Shown here: positions 49,783 through 58,894 of the stretch, piece after piece
How positions within the stretch are numbered: the stretch's first letter is position 1
Layout: the number at the start of each line of letters is the position of its first letter
Assembly (NCBI RefSeq): GCF_014205335.1
Contig: NZ_JACHNH010000001.1
Coordinates: forward strand, 7,558,501-7,622,500
Source: Amorphoplanes digitatis
GTDB taxonomy: Bacteria > Actinomycetota > Actinomycetes > Mycobacteriales > Micromonosporaceae
DNA length: 64,000 bases
Direction of reading: 5' to 3'
Notes under the pieces: model-generated
What the model was told of the DNA's origin: nothing
Database searches by the model: none
Seen by the model: only the letters and a program-made list of their open reading frames with translations
Made by a program: the position numbers and the translations under genes

Positions 49783-50062
49783 GCTCTGAGTGTGAGCCCG
49801 GACGGCCGCAGGACCTCAAGCAGGGTACGGAGCACGTCGGTCCCACGAGCGCCATCCTGTCCGCCTGAGCCGGCTGTGCAACAGAGCCGGTAATGCCTCG
49901 GTGTGAACCTTTTGCTTGGTAATGTGTTGTCAGCCAGGCTTCTGATCTTCGAGTTGATCGCGAAGCGGCATTCGGATCGGGTTCGGGCGAGACCCGCACG
50001 GTTCGCTATCGACTCAGACTCAATCAGCGCCACCCGTCGCCGTCTCGAGCGGGAGGATCACG

Positions 50063-53000
50063 ATGCCGTCCTCAGTTGCCCTCGACGATTTCGAGGCGGT
50101 TCTGTTCGAGCTCGACGGGGTTCTGACCGCCACCCGTGCCGTTCATGCGGCGGCGTGGAAGCGGACGTTCGACGACTTCCTGCGTGACTGGGATGACGGG
50201 CACGGCAGCAGCAGCGGCTGGTTCGACGAGGCGTCCGACTACCCCACCTACGTCGAGGGCAGATCGCGTCAGGAGAGCGTGCGCGGATTCCTGGCCGCCC
50301 GCGGGATCGAGCTCTCGGAGGGCACCCCGGACTCCCGGCCGGAGGAGGTTTCGGTCTGGGGGCTGGGTAACCGGGAACGGGCGCTCGTCGACGACGAGTT
50401 GCAGCGGATCGGTGTGGAGGTCTTCCCGGGGTCCATCGCCTGGGTGCGGGAGTTGCGTGAGGCCGGGCTCAAGACCGCGGTGGTGTCGACCAGCGGCAAC
50501 TTTGCGCAGGTGATGGAGCGCTCCGGCATCGCCAATCTGTTCGACATCGGGGTCGACGGCGAGACCTCGCCGGCACCGCGCCTGCGGGGCAAACCCGCGC
50601 CGGGCGGCTTCCTGGAGGCCGCCCGTCAGCTCGGCGTATCGCCTGAGCGGGCGGTCGTGGTCGAGGACGCCATCGCGGGCATCGAGGCCGGCCGAGCCGG
50701 CGGGTTCGGGCTCATCGTCGGGGTCGACCGGGACGGGCACCCGGAGGAGTTGGCCGCCCACGGCGCCGACATCGTGGTCGCCGATGTCGGCGAACTGCTC
50801 GCCGCGTCCACCGCCGAGGTACACCGGGCCGGTCCGCGGGACCACCGGCTGGTGGCCGCGGCGCGGCGGATCATCGCGGACACCGGTGACTACCCGCCCG
50901 ACCCCTGGCGCATGGTGGAGCGCGCCTACAACCCCGACTACGTCGAACAGACCGAGACGCTGTTCGCGGTATCGAACGGCTTTCTCGGCATCCGGGCCTC
51001 GTTCGAGGAGGGGCAGCCGTCGTACCGGCCGACGACCTTGCTCAACGGCTTCCACGAGACGTGGCCGATCGTGTATCCGGAGTCGGCGCACGGGTTCGCC
51101 AGCACCGGCCAGACCATCCTGCCGGTTCCCGACGGCACCACGATCCGTCTGCTGGTCGACGACGACCCGGTGACCTGCGAGACGACGGAGGTACACGAAT
51201 TCGAGCGGACGCTGGACATGCGCCGCGGCGTCCTGGAGCGCTCGGTGGTCTACCAGCTGGTGGATGGCCGGCGGTTCCGGCTGCACACCACACGGTTCGT
51301 GTCGCTGGCTCAGCGGCATCTGGCGTGCATTCGGTACGAACTGACCGCTCTCGACGCGCCCGGGCAGCTGACGCTCTCCTCCGAGCTGGTCACCCGTCAT
51401 CCCGCGGCCCACGAACCGGCGGATGATCCGAGACGGAGCCGGGTCCTCACCGGGGAGGCGCTCGCGCCCGACGCCGATTCTGTCGAGGACGTTCGGGTCA
51501 TCCGGACCTATCGAACGCTGCGCAGCGGGCTCATGGTCGCGGCCGGGATGGACCACGAATTCGACGAGAGCGTGATCACGTACGCACGTACCACGCTCGA
51601 CGCGGACCGCGCACACGTCGTGTTCGACGTCGACGCCCGGCCGGGGCAGACCGCCACGCTCACCAAATGGCTGGCCTACCACTACGACGCCGCGGATGCG
51701 ACGGATCTGCCCGACCGCGCCGAGGCGACGCTGCATCAGGCGCGGTCCGCCGGCTACGCGGCAGTACTGGCCGAACACGAACGTCAGATCGGCGATTTCT
51801 GGACGCGCAGCGACATCGCATGGGAGGGCCGCCCCGCCGTACAGCACGCCCTGCGCTTCAACCTGTTCAGCATCATGCAGGCGACCTCGCGCACCGAGGG
51901 GCACGGCGTACCCGCGAAGGGCCTGACCGGCACCGGCTACGAGGGCCACTACTTCTGGGACACAGAGGTGTACGTGCTGCCGTTCCTGATCCACACCGCG
52001 CCGGCCCTGGCCCGCAGCCTGCTCATGCACCGGGTGCGGATGCTTCCGTACGCCCGCCGCCGGGCGCGCGAGGTCGGCTGCGCCGGTGCGTTGTTCCCGT
52101 GGCGCACCATCAACGGCGAGGAGGCCTCGGCCTACTACGCGGCGGGCACCGCCCAGTACCACATCGACGCCGACATCGCCCACGCCCTCGACCAGTACGT
52201 CCGCGTGACCGGCGACACCGACCTGCTGTTCAGGCACGGCGTCGAGGTCCTGATCGAGACCGCGCGCATGTGGACGGACCTGGGCTTCTTCTCCGAGCGC
52301 CGCGGCGGCCGGTTCGTGATCCACAAGGTGACCGGACCCGACGAGTACAGCACGGTGGTGAACAACAACCTGTTCACCAACCTCATGGCCGCCGAGAACC
52401 TGAGAATCGCCGCGGACGCCGTTGAGCGCGTACGGGTGGAATCCCCGATGCAATACCACCAGATAGTCGATCGCACCGGCCTACGCAACGAGGAGCCGGA
52501 GACCTGGCTCCGGGCCGCCGAGCAGATCTACGTCCCGTACGACGAGCAGGCCGGTGTCCATCTCCAGGACGACGGCTTCCTCGACCAGGCACAGTGGGAC
52601 TTCGCCGGTACGCCCCTGGATCGCTACCCGCTCCTGCTGCACTACCACCCGCTGGTCATCTACCGCCACCAGGTGATCAAACAGGCCGACGTCGTCCTCG
52701 CCACCGTGCTCCTGCCCGACCGCTTCACCGCGCAGGAGCGGCGACAGATCTTCGACTACTACGACCCGCTGACCACCGGGGACTCGTCGTTGTCCGAATG
52801 CATCCAGGCGATCGCGGCGGCGGATGTCGGCAAGTACCGCAGCGCGGAGGAGTACCTCTTCGACGCCGCGGCGGTGGACATGGCCGACACCGCGGGCAAT
52901 CTGCGAGACGGCGTCCACGTCGCCTCCGCCGGCGGCACCTGGATGGCGCTCGTGTACGCGTTCGCCGGTTACCGCTGGCGCGGACAACGGCCACAGTTCT

Positions 53001-53239
53001 CCCCGATGCTGCCCACCCGCACCAGCCGCCTGCGCATTCCGCTGCAGATCCGCGGATCGCTGCTCGAGGTGGACATCGAAGAGCACCTCGTCACCTACTC
53101 GCTGCGAAGCGGGGATCCGATGACGGCGCAGCACAACGGACACGAGTTCACCGTCACCACGACCTCGCCGGTCTCCTTCCCCGGCGAATACCGCACGCAC
53201 GACGCCGGACCACGCTCCGCGGACCCCGCGGCGGTGTGA
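50063..53239 (+). CDS. GH65 glycoside phosphorylase fused to HAD (beta-PGM-like) domain
   Basis: A 1058-residue fusion. Residues 1-250 are a HAD phosphatase/beta-phosphoglucomutase domain: 'FEAVLFELDGVLTATRA', 'VVSTSGN', 'RGKPAPGGFLEAARQL' and 'AVVVEDAIAGIEAG'. The usual nucleophile Asp of F-D-x-D-G-V is Glu 16 here; Asp 18 remains. Residues about 280-1040 are a GH65 phosphorylase (trehalose, kojibiose or maltose phosphorylase type): 'EGHYFWDTEVYVLPFL', the general-acid block 'HKVTGPDEYSTVVNNN' and 'YRHQVIKQADVVLATVLL'. Phosphorolysis gives beta-glucose 1-phosphate, which a working HAD domain would turn into glucose 6-phosphate. The Glu puts that second step in doubt. Confidence 0.9.
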   Translation: MPSSVALDDFEAVLFELDGVLTATRAVHAAAWKRTFDDFLRDWDDGHGSSSGWFDEASDYPTYVEGRSRQESVRGFLAARGIELSEGTPDSRPEEVSVWGLGNRERALVDDELQRIGVEVFPGSIAWVRELREAGLKTAVVSTSGNFAQVMERSGIANLFDIGVDGETSPAPRLRGKPAPGGFLEAARQLGVSPERAVVVEDAIAGIEAGRAGGFGLIVGVDRDGHPEELAAHGADIVVADVGELLAASTAEVHRAGPRDHRLVAAARRIIADTGDYPPDPWRMVERAYNPDYVEQTETLFAVSNGFLGIRASFEEGQPSYRPTTLLNGFHETWPIVYPESAHGFASTGQTILPVPDGTTIRLLVDDDPVTCETTEVHEFERTLDMRRGVLERSVVYQLVDGRRFRLHTTRFVSLAQRHLACIRYELTALDAPGQLTLSSELVTRHPAAHEPADDPRRSRVLTGEALAPDADSVEDVRVIRTYRTLRSGLMVAAGMDHEFDESVITYARTTLDADRAHVVFDVDARPGQTATLTKWLAYHYDAADATDLPDRAEATLHQARSAGYAAVLAEHERQIGDFWTRSDIAWEGRPAVQHALRFNLFSIMQATSRTEGHGVPAKGLTGTGYEGHYFWDTEVYVLPFLIHTAPALARSLLMHRVRMLPYARRRAREVGCAGALFPWRTINGEEASAYYAAGTAQYHIDADIAHALDQYVRVTGDTDLLFRHGVEVLIETARMWTDLGFFSERRGGRFVIHKVTGPDEYSTVVNNNLFTNLMAAENLRIAADAVERVRVESPMQYHQIVDRTGLRNEEPETWLRAAEQIYVPYDEQAGVHLQDDGFLDQAQWDFAGTPLDRYPLLLHYHPLVIYRHQVIKQADVVLATVLLPDRFTAQERRQIFDYYDPLTTGDSSLSECIQAIAAADVGKYRSAEEYLFDAAAVDMADTAGNLRDGVHVASAGGTWMALVYAFAGYRWRGQRPQFSPMLPTRTSRLRIPLQIRGSLLEVDIEEHLVTYSLRSGDPMTAQHNGHEFTVTTTSPVSFPGEYRTHDAGPRSADPAAV

Positions 53240-53346
53240 CCACCCGGGGTGGGGTGCCCCGGATCAGCCGGACCCGAAACGGGACAGCGCGCGTACCGCC
53301 GTACATCTATGATCCTGGCGGTTCTCGCTCCCTCGAAGGGAATTCG

Positions 53347-54825
53347 GTGTCCCGCTCTTTCTGGTTCCGCAGTGCCGGTCTGGCCCTGATCACCTCCTTG
53401 GCCACGGTCCCTGTCCTCGTCGCGCCCGCGCAGGCGGCAACCGCCGGCGTCGCGTCCGTGGTGGAAGGCACCAAGATTCAGTACAAGGCCGGGTCGAAGA
53501 CCACCAACAAGGTCGTGGTCACCCGCTCCGGCAACGCCGTCACGATCGACGACGTGGTCGCCGTCAAGCCGGGCAAGGGCTGCAAGAAGGTCGACAGGAC
53601 CAAGGTTCGCTGCACCACCCGGAAGGCGCCCACCCGGGTCCGCGTCTATCTCGGCGCCAAGAACGACTCGGTGGTCAACAAGGCCGACCTGCCGATGACC
53701 GCCGCAGGCGGCGACGGCACGGACAAGATCACCGGCGGCGCGCGCGCCGATCTGCTGAGCGGCGGCACCGGCAAGGACCAGATCTGGGGTGGCGGCGGTA
53801 ACGACGCTCTCGACGGCGGAGACGGCGCCGACCGGGTGCACGGTGGTGCCGGCAACGATTCCCTGCACGGCCACTACGGCAACGACTTCCTGTACGGCGA
53901 CGCCGGCGACGACAACATCTCCGGCGACGAGGACAACGACAAGGAGTACGGGGGTACCGGCTCGGACCACTTCTTCCAGAACCCGATTCCGTACGGCAAG
54001 ACCGGCGCCGACCGGGTCAGCGGAGGCGGTGGCGTCGACTACGTCACCTACCAGGGCCGCAGCAAGGCGATCACCGCCGACCTCGACGGCGCCACGGGTG
54101 ACGACGGCGAGGCCGGCGAGCACGACACCCTCCTGGCCGACCTGGAGGGTGTCGAGGGCGGCAACGGCAATGACCGTCTCACCGGCCACTCCGGCCACGA
54201 CTCGTTGGCGGGCGGCCCGGGCAACGACACCCTGCGCGGCCTCGGCGGCAACGACTACCTCACCGGACATCAGGGCCAGGACCGCCTGGAGGGCGGCGAC
54301 GGCAACGACATGCTCGACGGCGACTACGACTCGACGGATGCCGCGGCGGACGTCCTGCTCGGCGGCGGCGGCGTGGACTCGGTCCACTACTCCCAGTACA
54401 CCCGGCCGATCACCGTGGACCTGGACGGCGCGTCCCGGGACGACGGCCAGGCCGGCGAACACGACACGGTCGGCTCGGACGTCGAGATCCTCGAGGGCGG
54501 CCGGGGCTCGGACCACCTGACCGGGAACGCAGCCGCCAACCGGATCTTCGGCGGCAGCGGCAACGACGTACTCCGCGGAGGCGGCGGCGACGACCTGCTC
54601 TCCGGCGACGACGGCGCGGACACGCTGTACGGCGAGGCAGGCGACGACTGGCTGGACACCGGTGGTGGCTCATACCCGGAATCGGACCACCTGGACGGCG
54701 GCGACAATGCCACCGAAACCGGCGACGACTGCTGGGTCGACGCGCCGGATGTCGCGACCAACTGCGAGTATTCCCAGCTCTACTGGCCGGATCCGGTGCC
54801 AGGCGGAATCGGCTTTCCCGCCTGA
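53347..54825 (+). CDS. Secreted RTX-repeat calcium-binding protein (paralogue A)
   Basis: A 492-residue exported protein from GTG 53347 (GAAGGGA upstream), with a signal peptide (SFWFRSAGLALITSLATV, cleavage near AQA-AT). Residues 35-110 form a conserved N-terminal domain 'NKVVVTRSGNAVTIDDVV', 'GKGCKKVDRTKVRC', 'PTRVRVYLGAKNDSV'. The rest is an array of RTX nonapeptides (GGxGxDxLx), such as 'GGGGNDALDGGDGADRV' and 'GGAGNDSLHGHYGNDFLYG'. These fold as calcium-loaded beta-rolls. No enzyme domain is attached. A paralogue with the same design is encoded on the other strand at 57213-58241. Confidence 0.88.
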   Translation: MSRSFWFRSAGLALITSLATVPVLVAPAQAATAGVASVVEGTKIQYKAGSKTTNKVVVTRSGNAVTIDDVVAVKPGKGCKKVDRTKVRCTTRKAPTRVRVYLGAKNDSVVNKADLPMTAAGGDGTDKITGGARADLLSGGTGKDQIWGGGGNDALDGGDGADRVHGGAGNDSLHGHYGNDFLYGDAGDDNISGDEDNDKEYGGTGSDHFFQNPIPYGKTGADRVSGGGGVDYVTYQGRSKAITADLDGATGDDGEAGEHDTLLADLEGVEGGNGNDRLTGHSGHDSLAGGPGNDTLRGLGGNDYLTGHQGQDRLEGGDGNDMLDGDYDSTDAAADVLLGGGGVDSVHYSQYTRPITVDLDGASRDDGQAGEHDTVGSDVEILEGGRGSDHLTGNAAANRIFGGSGNDVLRGGGGDDLLSGDDGADTLYGEAGDDWLDTGGGSYPESDHLDGGDNATETGDDCWVDAPDVATNCEYSQLYWPDPVPGGIGFPA

Positions 54826-54918
54826 AGGTAGGACAGGACCGCGTGGACGCGACGGTTGTCGTGCGCCGAGTCGGCGCCGGCATTGATCTTGATGGGCTTT
54901 CGTGGGCACCATGGCGCC

Positions 54919-55383
54919 ATGACGGACTGGCGTGAAGATCGAATCCGCTCGGCGCTTCACGGCGAGAATCCCACGGTGCTCGGTCGTCTGCCGGCTGGTT
55001 TCGCCGTCATCGGAGACGTCCAGTGGCTGCCGGGATATTGCCTGCTGCTCACCGACGACCCCGAGGTGGAGCGCCTGAGTGATCTACCCCGATCGGCCCG
55101 ATCGGACTTCCTGGAGAGCATGGCCCGCCTCGGTGAGGCCGTCGAACGCGCCTGCGCCGAACGCGATCCGGCGTTTCGCCGTATCAACCTGGAGATACTC
55201 GGCAACACCGACCCCTACCTGCACGCACACATCTGGCCCCGGTACGAGTGGGAACCGCCGCACCTGGTCGGCATGCCGGTCTGGCTCTACCCGCCCGATA
55301 ACTGGCGTGATCCCGCCTCGGGCCTCGGCCCGCAGCACGACGAGCTGCGCGCCGCGATCACCGGCCACCTGGCCGCACAGTGA
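54919..55383 (+). CDS. HIT-like family protein
   Basis: A 154-residue histidine-triad-like hydrolase, start at ATG 54919 (MTDWREDRIRSALHGENP). The first strands contain 'LPAGFAVIGDVQWLPGYCLLL' and 'DPEVERLSDLP', and the catalytic block is 'NTDPYLHAHIWPRYEWEP' (HxHxxPRY). HIT proteins hydrolyse dinucleoside polyphosphates or nucleotide-linked esters. The third His of the triad is replaced by Pro-Arg, as in the Asp/HIT-like branch; activity is plausible but not certain. It meets the DinB gene end to end with only one base between stops. Confidence 0.78.
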   Translation: MTDWREDRIRSALHGENPTVLGRLPAGFAVIGDVQWLPGYCLLLTDDPEVERLSDLPRSARSDFLESMARLGEAVERACAERDPAFRRINLEILGNTDPYLHAHIWPRYEWEPPHLVGMPVWLYPPDNWRDPASGLGPQHDELRAAITGHLAAQ

Positions 55384-55384
55384 C

Positions 55385-55894
55385 CTACTCGCCGACCGGG
55401 CCGCCCGCGAGCTCGGCGACGATGTCAAGGTGCCCGACGTGCCGGGCGTACTCCTGCAGGAGATGGAACAGCACCCGCTCCAGCGTCGCCGGTTGCTCGC
55501 CGTCCCACCGCGGGCCGGGAGCCCCGACGGTCGAGAGATCGTTGCCGGAGACCACGGCCGTGGTGTGCGCACCCTGAGCGCGCAGCGCCGCTAGGAGAGC
55601 GTCGCGGGTCTCGCCGGGCGCGACATACCACCGGTCCCCGCGCCGGTCTCCCCACGGATCCCCGACGTCGCGGCCCTGGAATCCCCACTCGATCCACCGC
55701 AGCTCGACGTAGCGCAGGTGCTTGAGCAACTCGAGCGGAGTCCACCCCGACGGAAGCCCGCTACGGCGCAGCTTCTCGTCGGGCAGCGCGGCGATCTTCG
55801 CCAGTACGGTCTCGCGGAAGTAGTCGAGGTAGCGCAGAAACACCTCGGTATGCCCTGCCGCCGGCAGCATCGGCGAGGGAAACGGCATCGTCAT
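55385..55894 (-). CDS. DinB/DUF664 family protein
   Basis: A 169-residue four-helix bundle protein of the DinB superfamily, DUF664 branch. The metal ligands appear in 'LLKHLRYVELRWIEWGF' (first His) and 'LLQEYARHVGHLDIVAEL' (H-x-x-H-x-D). 'GWTPLELLKH' is the signature of the mycothiol-dependent group found in actinobacteria. Probable role: thiol transfer in detoxification. The start at 55894 (MTMPFPSPM) is one of three close candidates (55912, 55894, 55888). Its stop is adjacent to the convergent HIT gene. Confidence 0.82.
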   Translation of the reverse strand: MTMPFPSPMLPAAGHTEVFLRYLDYFRETVLAKIAALPDEKLRRSGLPSGWTPLELLKHLRYVELRWIEWGFQGRDVGDPWGDRRGDRWYVAPGETRDALLAALRAQGAHTTAVVSGNDLSTVGAPGPRWDGEQPATLERVLFHLLQEYARHVGHLDIVAELAGGPVGE

Positions 55895-56097
55895 CGCACC
55901 ATTGTCCGTCACCTACCCGGACCTCGTTTAGCCCAAGTGCCACGCGAGGGCGCGCGGGGGGTGGTACGCATAAAGGACGGCGGCCTTGATAACGTTCTCC
56001 GGCCGCACCGGCAGGTGGCGCTGTTTGCTCGATGTCCGCCTTGGATGCCCCGTTCCTGGGGCACACCTACCCCAATAAGCCGTCAGGGAGTTCAGCC

Positions 56098-56310
56098 GTG
56101 CCCGCAGATCGTCTTGCCACGACGGAGAGCGCGTGGCGCCGGAGCCGGCGCTGCGTCGGGGAGAGCCATTGCGTGGAATTCAAGGCCGTCGACGGCGGTG
56201 CCGGGTTGCGCAACTCCAGGTCACCCGAAACGGTTCTCACCTTCGACGGGGTGGAGTGGCAGCACTTCATCGACGGTCTCAAGTCTGGTGAGCTGCGGCT
56301 CGCGCACTGA
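56098..56310 (+). CDS. DUF397 domain protein
   Basis: A 70-residue DUF397 protein from GTG 56098 with GGGAG upstream. Typical pattern: 'AWRRSRRCVGESHCVEFKAVDGG', then 'LRNSRSPETVLTFDGVEWQHFIDGLKSGEL'. DUF397 genes usually follow an XRE regulator (Scr1/BldB-type systems) whose partner they are. No such regulator is adjacent here. The last 90 bp overlap the 3' part of a DUF6082-like gene on the other strand, so the two genes share coding DNA in opposite directions. Confidence 0.8.
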   Translation: MPADRLATTESAWRRSRRCVGESHCVEFKAVDGGAGLRNSRSPETVLTFDGVEWQHFIDGLKSGELRLAH

Positions 56311-57000
56311 CTGCCGCGCCGGGTACCTCTCGTACCTCCGATGCGGCGGCCCGGCTTTGATCGCCCGCAGGTATTCCTCGTTGGCGAATTCCTGAAATCG
56401 TTCGCGGTGGGTTCTGTTCTGCCCGCGCCGATGCCAGTCGCCGTGCTTCTCGAAGAACAGCCGGGGAATCTCGCTGTCGAAGAAGCCCCGAAGGTACTCC
56501 CTCGCCTGCTGTTCGTCGATCTTCTTGAGTTCCCAGGCCCGGGTCCAGCTCTTGAGGACGTTGCTGCAATAGTAGAAAAGGTCCTCCTCGACGCCGTCCG
56601 GGGCCACCCGGCCGCCCCAGCATTGCTGATACCGAGGATTCTCGATTGCCATCAGGACGAGCGCCTCATTGAACTCCGAGTGCTTGTCCCGCTGAATCTC
56701 CTTCAGCTGCTGATGCTGAAGGATGACCGAGGTCAGCACGACGAACAGCGTCATGCACGCGACCAGCGCGGAAGCTCCGCCGAATGCCTGACCGACATCG
56801 GCACTCACGGAAAAATCACGATCCCCGGCGTAGTACGTGTCCAGGAGAACGGGCGAGATCACGACGCCGGCGACGGTTCCGGCGAACATGATGATCGACA
56901 GCATGGCGATCAGGATCATGAATGGTCTTCGGGCAGGCCCACCCGGGACCTGAAGTTCGCCAGCCGCCATCTGGACTCCCTGCTCGGCTCCTTCAATCAT
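56221..57000 (-). CDS. DUF6082-type membrane protein
   Basis: A 259-residue protein with two N-terminal membrane helices (PFMILIAMLSIIMFAGTVAGVVISPVLL; ASALVACMTLFVVLTSVIL), followed by a cytoplasmic helical domain. That domain starts 'QHQQLKEIQRDKHSEFNEALVLMAIENPRYQQCWGG' and continues 'FYYCSNVLKSWTRAWELKKI' and 'LRGFFDSEIPRLFFEKHGDW'. This is the DUF6082 pattern, a family often found near XRE/DUF397 genes in actinomycetes. Its C-terminal 30 codons are antisense to the DUF397 gene. The role is unknown; the co-location suggests a shared regulatory system. Confidence 0.72.
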   Translation of the reverse strand: MIEGAEQGVQMAAGELQVPGGPARRPFMILIAMLSIIMFAGTVAGVVISPVLLDTYYAGDRDFSVSADVGQAFGGASALVACMTLFVVLTSVILQHQQLKEIQRDKHSEFNEALVLMAIENPRYQQCWGGRVAPDGVEEDLFYYCSNVLKSWTRAWELKKIDEQQAREYLRGFFDSEIPRLFFEKHGDWHRRGQNRTHRERFQEFANEEYLRAIKAGPPHRRYERYPARQSVREPQLTRLETVDEVLPLHPVEGENRFG

Positions 57001-57178
57001 TATGCGCAGCCGAACAATGCCCTACCTATAGCCCTCATGACTCATTCACGCGTTCGCTTCGGGTCGTAAAGTGATCTGCCAGCACGTCATCTGCGATATG
57101 GCAGATTGCGTAAAGGCAAAACGCTTCATGGCGAATATCGCCGATCCGGAGACTACGTTGAGTTTGCTTGATGAGCCC

Positions 57179-57204
57179 GGCGGGCCGGCTGTCGCCGGCC
57201 CGCC
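57179..57204. terminator. GC hairpin after RTX paralogue B
   Basis: GGCGGGCCGGC pairs perfectly with GCCGGCCCGCC around a TGTC loop (11-bp stem), 9 bp beyond the stop of the leftward RTX gene. A likely terminator. Confidence 0.75.
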
Positions 57205-57212
57205 GGTGTGTA

Positions 57213-58241
57213 TCAGCCGAGTCGCTCGCAGCCGGTCACCACGTCGATGGGGCTGACGTGGCACAGATCGCCGACCGCGGTGTTGGCGCCGCCGTCGACC
57301 TCGTCGGCGTTGTACGTGTGCGGCGTGTCGCCGACGTAGCGGGTGTAGATGGTGTCGTCGCCGGCCTCGCCGTAGAGACGGTTCGAGCCGTACCCGCCGT
57401 AGAGCTCGTCGTTGCCGGCACCGCCGCGGAAGACGTCCTTGCCCTCACCGCCGGTGAGGCGGTTGGCGGCGCCGTTGCCGGTGAAGACGTTGTCGCCGTC
57501 GCCGCCGGTGATGTTCTCCACGTCGGCGCCGACGGTGTCCCGCTCGCCGGGCGCGCCGTCGTCGCCCTTCGCGCCGTCGAGGTCGACGATCGCCTTCGGA
57601 CGGTAGTAGTCGACCGTGTCCCGGCCGGAGCCACCGAGCAGCACGTCGGCGCCGTACGGACCGTGCGAGTCCTCGGGGTCGACGTCACCCTCGAGGTGGT
57701 CGTCACCGGCGCCACCGGAAAGGAGGTCGTTGCCGATGCCACCCTCCAGGGAATCGTTGCCGCCCTGGCCGTACAGCTTGTCGGCGTTCTCGTTGCCGCC
57801 AAGGATGTCGTTGCCGGACCCGCCGTAGAGCTTGTCGTTGCCGGTGCCGCCGGCGAGCACGTCGCTGCCGGTGCCGCCGTCGAGAAGCGACGCGATGCCC
57901 GTCTTGTTGGTGACGGTGTCGTTCCTGGTGCCGGCGAAGACCCGCACCCTGGTCGGGCTCTTGGGCAGCTTGCAGCGAATCTTGGTCTTGTCGCCGCGAA
58001 CGGCCTTGCAGCCCTTGCCCGCCTTGATCCGGACGTTGTCGTCGATGGTGACGGTACGGCCCGAGCGGGTGACGACGACCTTGTTGGCCCTACCGGAAGC
58101 GGCCTTGTACTCGACCTCGGTCGTCTTGATCACGCGAACCACGCCGGTGGACGCCGCCTCGGCAGGCGAGGCAAGCACGCCGGCGCCGATCGCGGTAAGC
58201 AGGACCATCCCTATTCGGGACAGATGAGTAGAAGCCACCAT
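57213..58241 (-). CDS. Secreted RTX-repeat calcium-binding protein (paralogue B)
   Basis: A 342-residue exported protein, shorter sister of the protein at 53347-54825. Signal peptide 'MVASTHLSRIGMVLLTAIGA', cleavage near AEA-AS. The N-terminal domain has the same frame of residues: 'NKVVVTRSGRTVTIDDNV', 'GKGCKAVRGDKTKIRC', 'PTRVRVFAGTRNDTV'. About a dozen RTX units follow ('GGTGNDKLYGGSGNDILGG', 'GGIGNDLLSGGAGDDHLEG'), then a Cys-pair end 'GDLCHVSPIDVVTGCERLG', also shared with paralogue A. It binds calcium outside the cell; the biological role is unknown. Confidence 0.88.
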   Translation of the reverse strand: MVASTHLSRIGMVLLTAIGAGVLASPAEAASTGVVRVIKTTEVEYKAASGRANKVVVTRSGRTVTIDDNVRIKAGKGCKAVRGDKTKIRCKLPKSPTRVRVFAGTRNDTVTNKTGIASLLDGGTGSDVLAGGTGNDKLYGGSGNDILGGNENADKLYGQGGNDSLEGGIGNDLLSGGAGDDHLEGDVDPEDSHGPYGADVLLGGSGRDTVDYYRPKAIVDLDGAKGDDGAPGERDTVGADVENITGGDGDNVFTGNGAANRLTGGEGKDVFRGGAGNDELYGGYGSNRLYGEAGDDTIYTRYVGDTPHTYNADEVDGGANTAVGDLCHVSPIDVVTGCERLG

Positions 58242-58349
58242 TTAATTTCCCCCGTGGTGAATGTGGACGGTGCAATGATCGCGATCATAGATGAATTGAT
58301 CTAGCGACCATGTCCCGCTCAAGAGACGGCGAATGCGGTTACCGGCCGA

Positions 58350-58796
58350 CTAATCCCCGGAGTACCCCCAGAAGTAGATCTCCTCGGGTATCCCGGCGGT
58401 GCTGTGCAGGACCGCGCACCTACCGAACCATCGCTCCTCCGCCAGCGGCCCCAGGGCCTCGACGTGTGCCCGGGTCAGCTTGGCGACACCCAACCGCTCG
58501 AGCGCCTCCGCCTCGCCGACCGTCCGAACCGTTCCGTAGTCGGCGTCCTTGAGCTCGGTGACCACCCGTTGCATGTCGAGGATCGAGTGGGTACCGCACT
58601 CCTGAACGGTTTCGTCGGCCCACAACTCGTCCTCGCTCTGCGGGCGGTTCGGGAAATCGGCGGCCGACGTGCCGATCTCATACGGCACCGCCCACCAGTA
58701 GTCACCCGTCTCGAAGACGTGCCGTCGCAACTCATCGAGTGCGGCCTGTAGGTCCGGCTGGTACGGAACGTAGTAGTCCCAATGCGATGCGCCCAT
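58350..58796 (-). CDS. Hypothetical protein
   Basis: A 148-residue soluble protein, start ATG at 58796 (MGASHWDYYVPYQPDLQAAL) behind a G-rich ribosome site. It begins like many actinobacterial proteins of unknown role with 'Y-Y-V-P-Y-Q-x-D-x-x-x-A-L-x-x-L-R'. The middle 'SILDMQRVVTELKDADYGTVRTVGEAEALERLG' is helical, and the end 'LHSTAGIPEEIYFWGYSGD' is a conserved tail. No membrane segment or known enzyme motif. Monocistronic. Confidence 0.65.
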   Translation of the reverse strand: MGASHWDYYVPYQPDLQAALDELRRHVFETGDYWWAVPYEIGTSAADFPNRPQSEDELWADETVQECGTHSILDMQRVVTELKDADYGTVRTVGEAEALERLGVAKLTRAHVEALGPLAEERWFGRCAVLHSTAGIPEEIYFWGYSGD

Positions 58797-58894
58797 TCCC
58801 GCCCCCCGTGTTGATCTTGGTGGCAGGCTAGGCGCGACAATCGATCCTGACAATCCCTTGCCGCCAGGCCGTCATCGGCCGCGAACGGCGCTGC

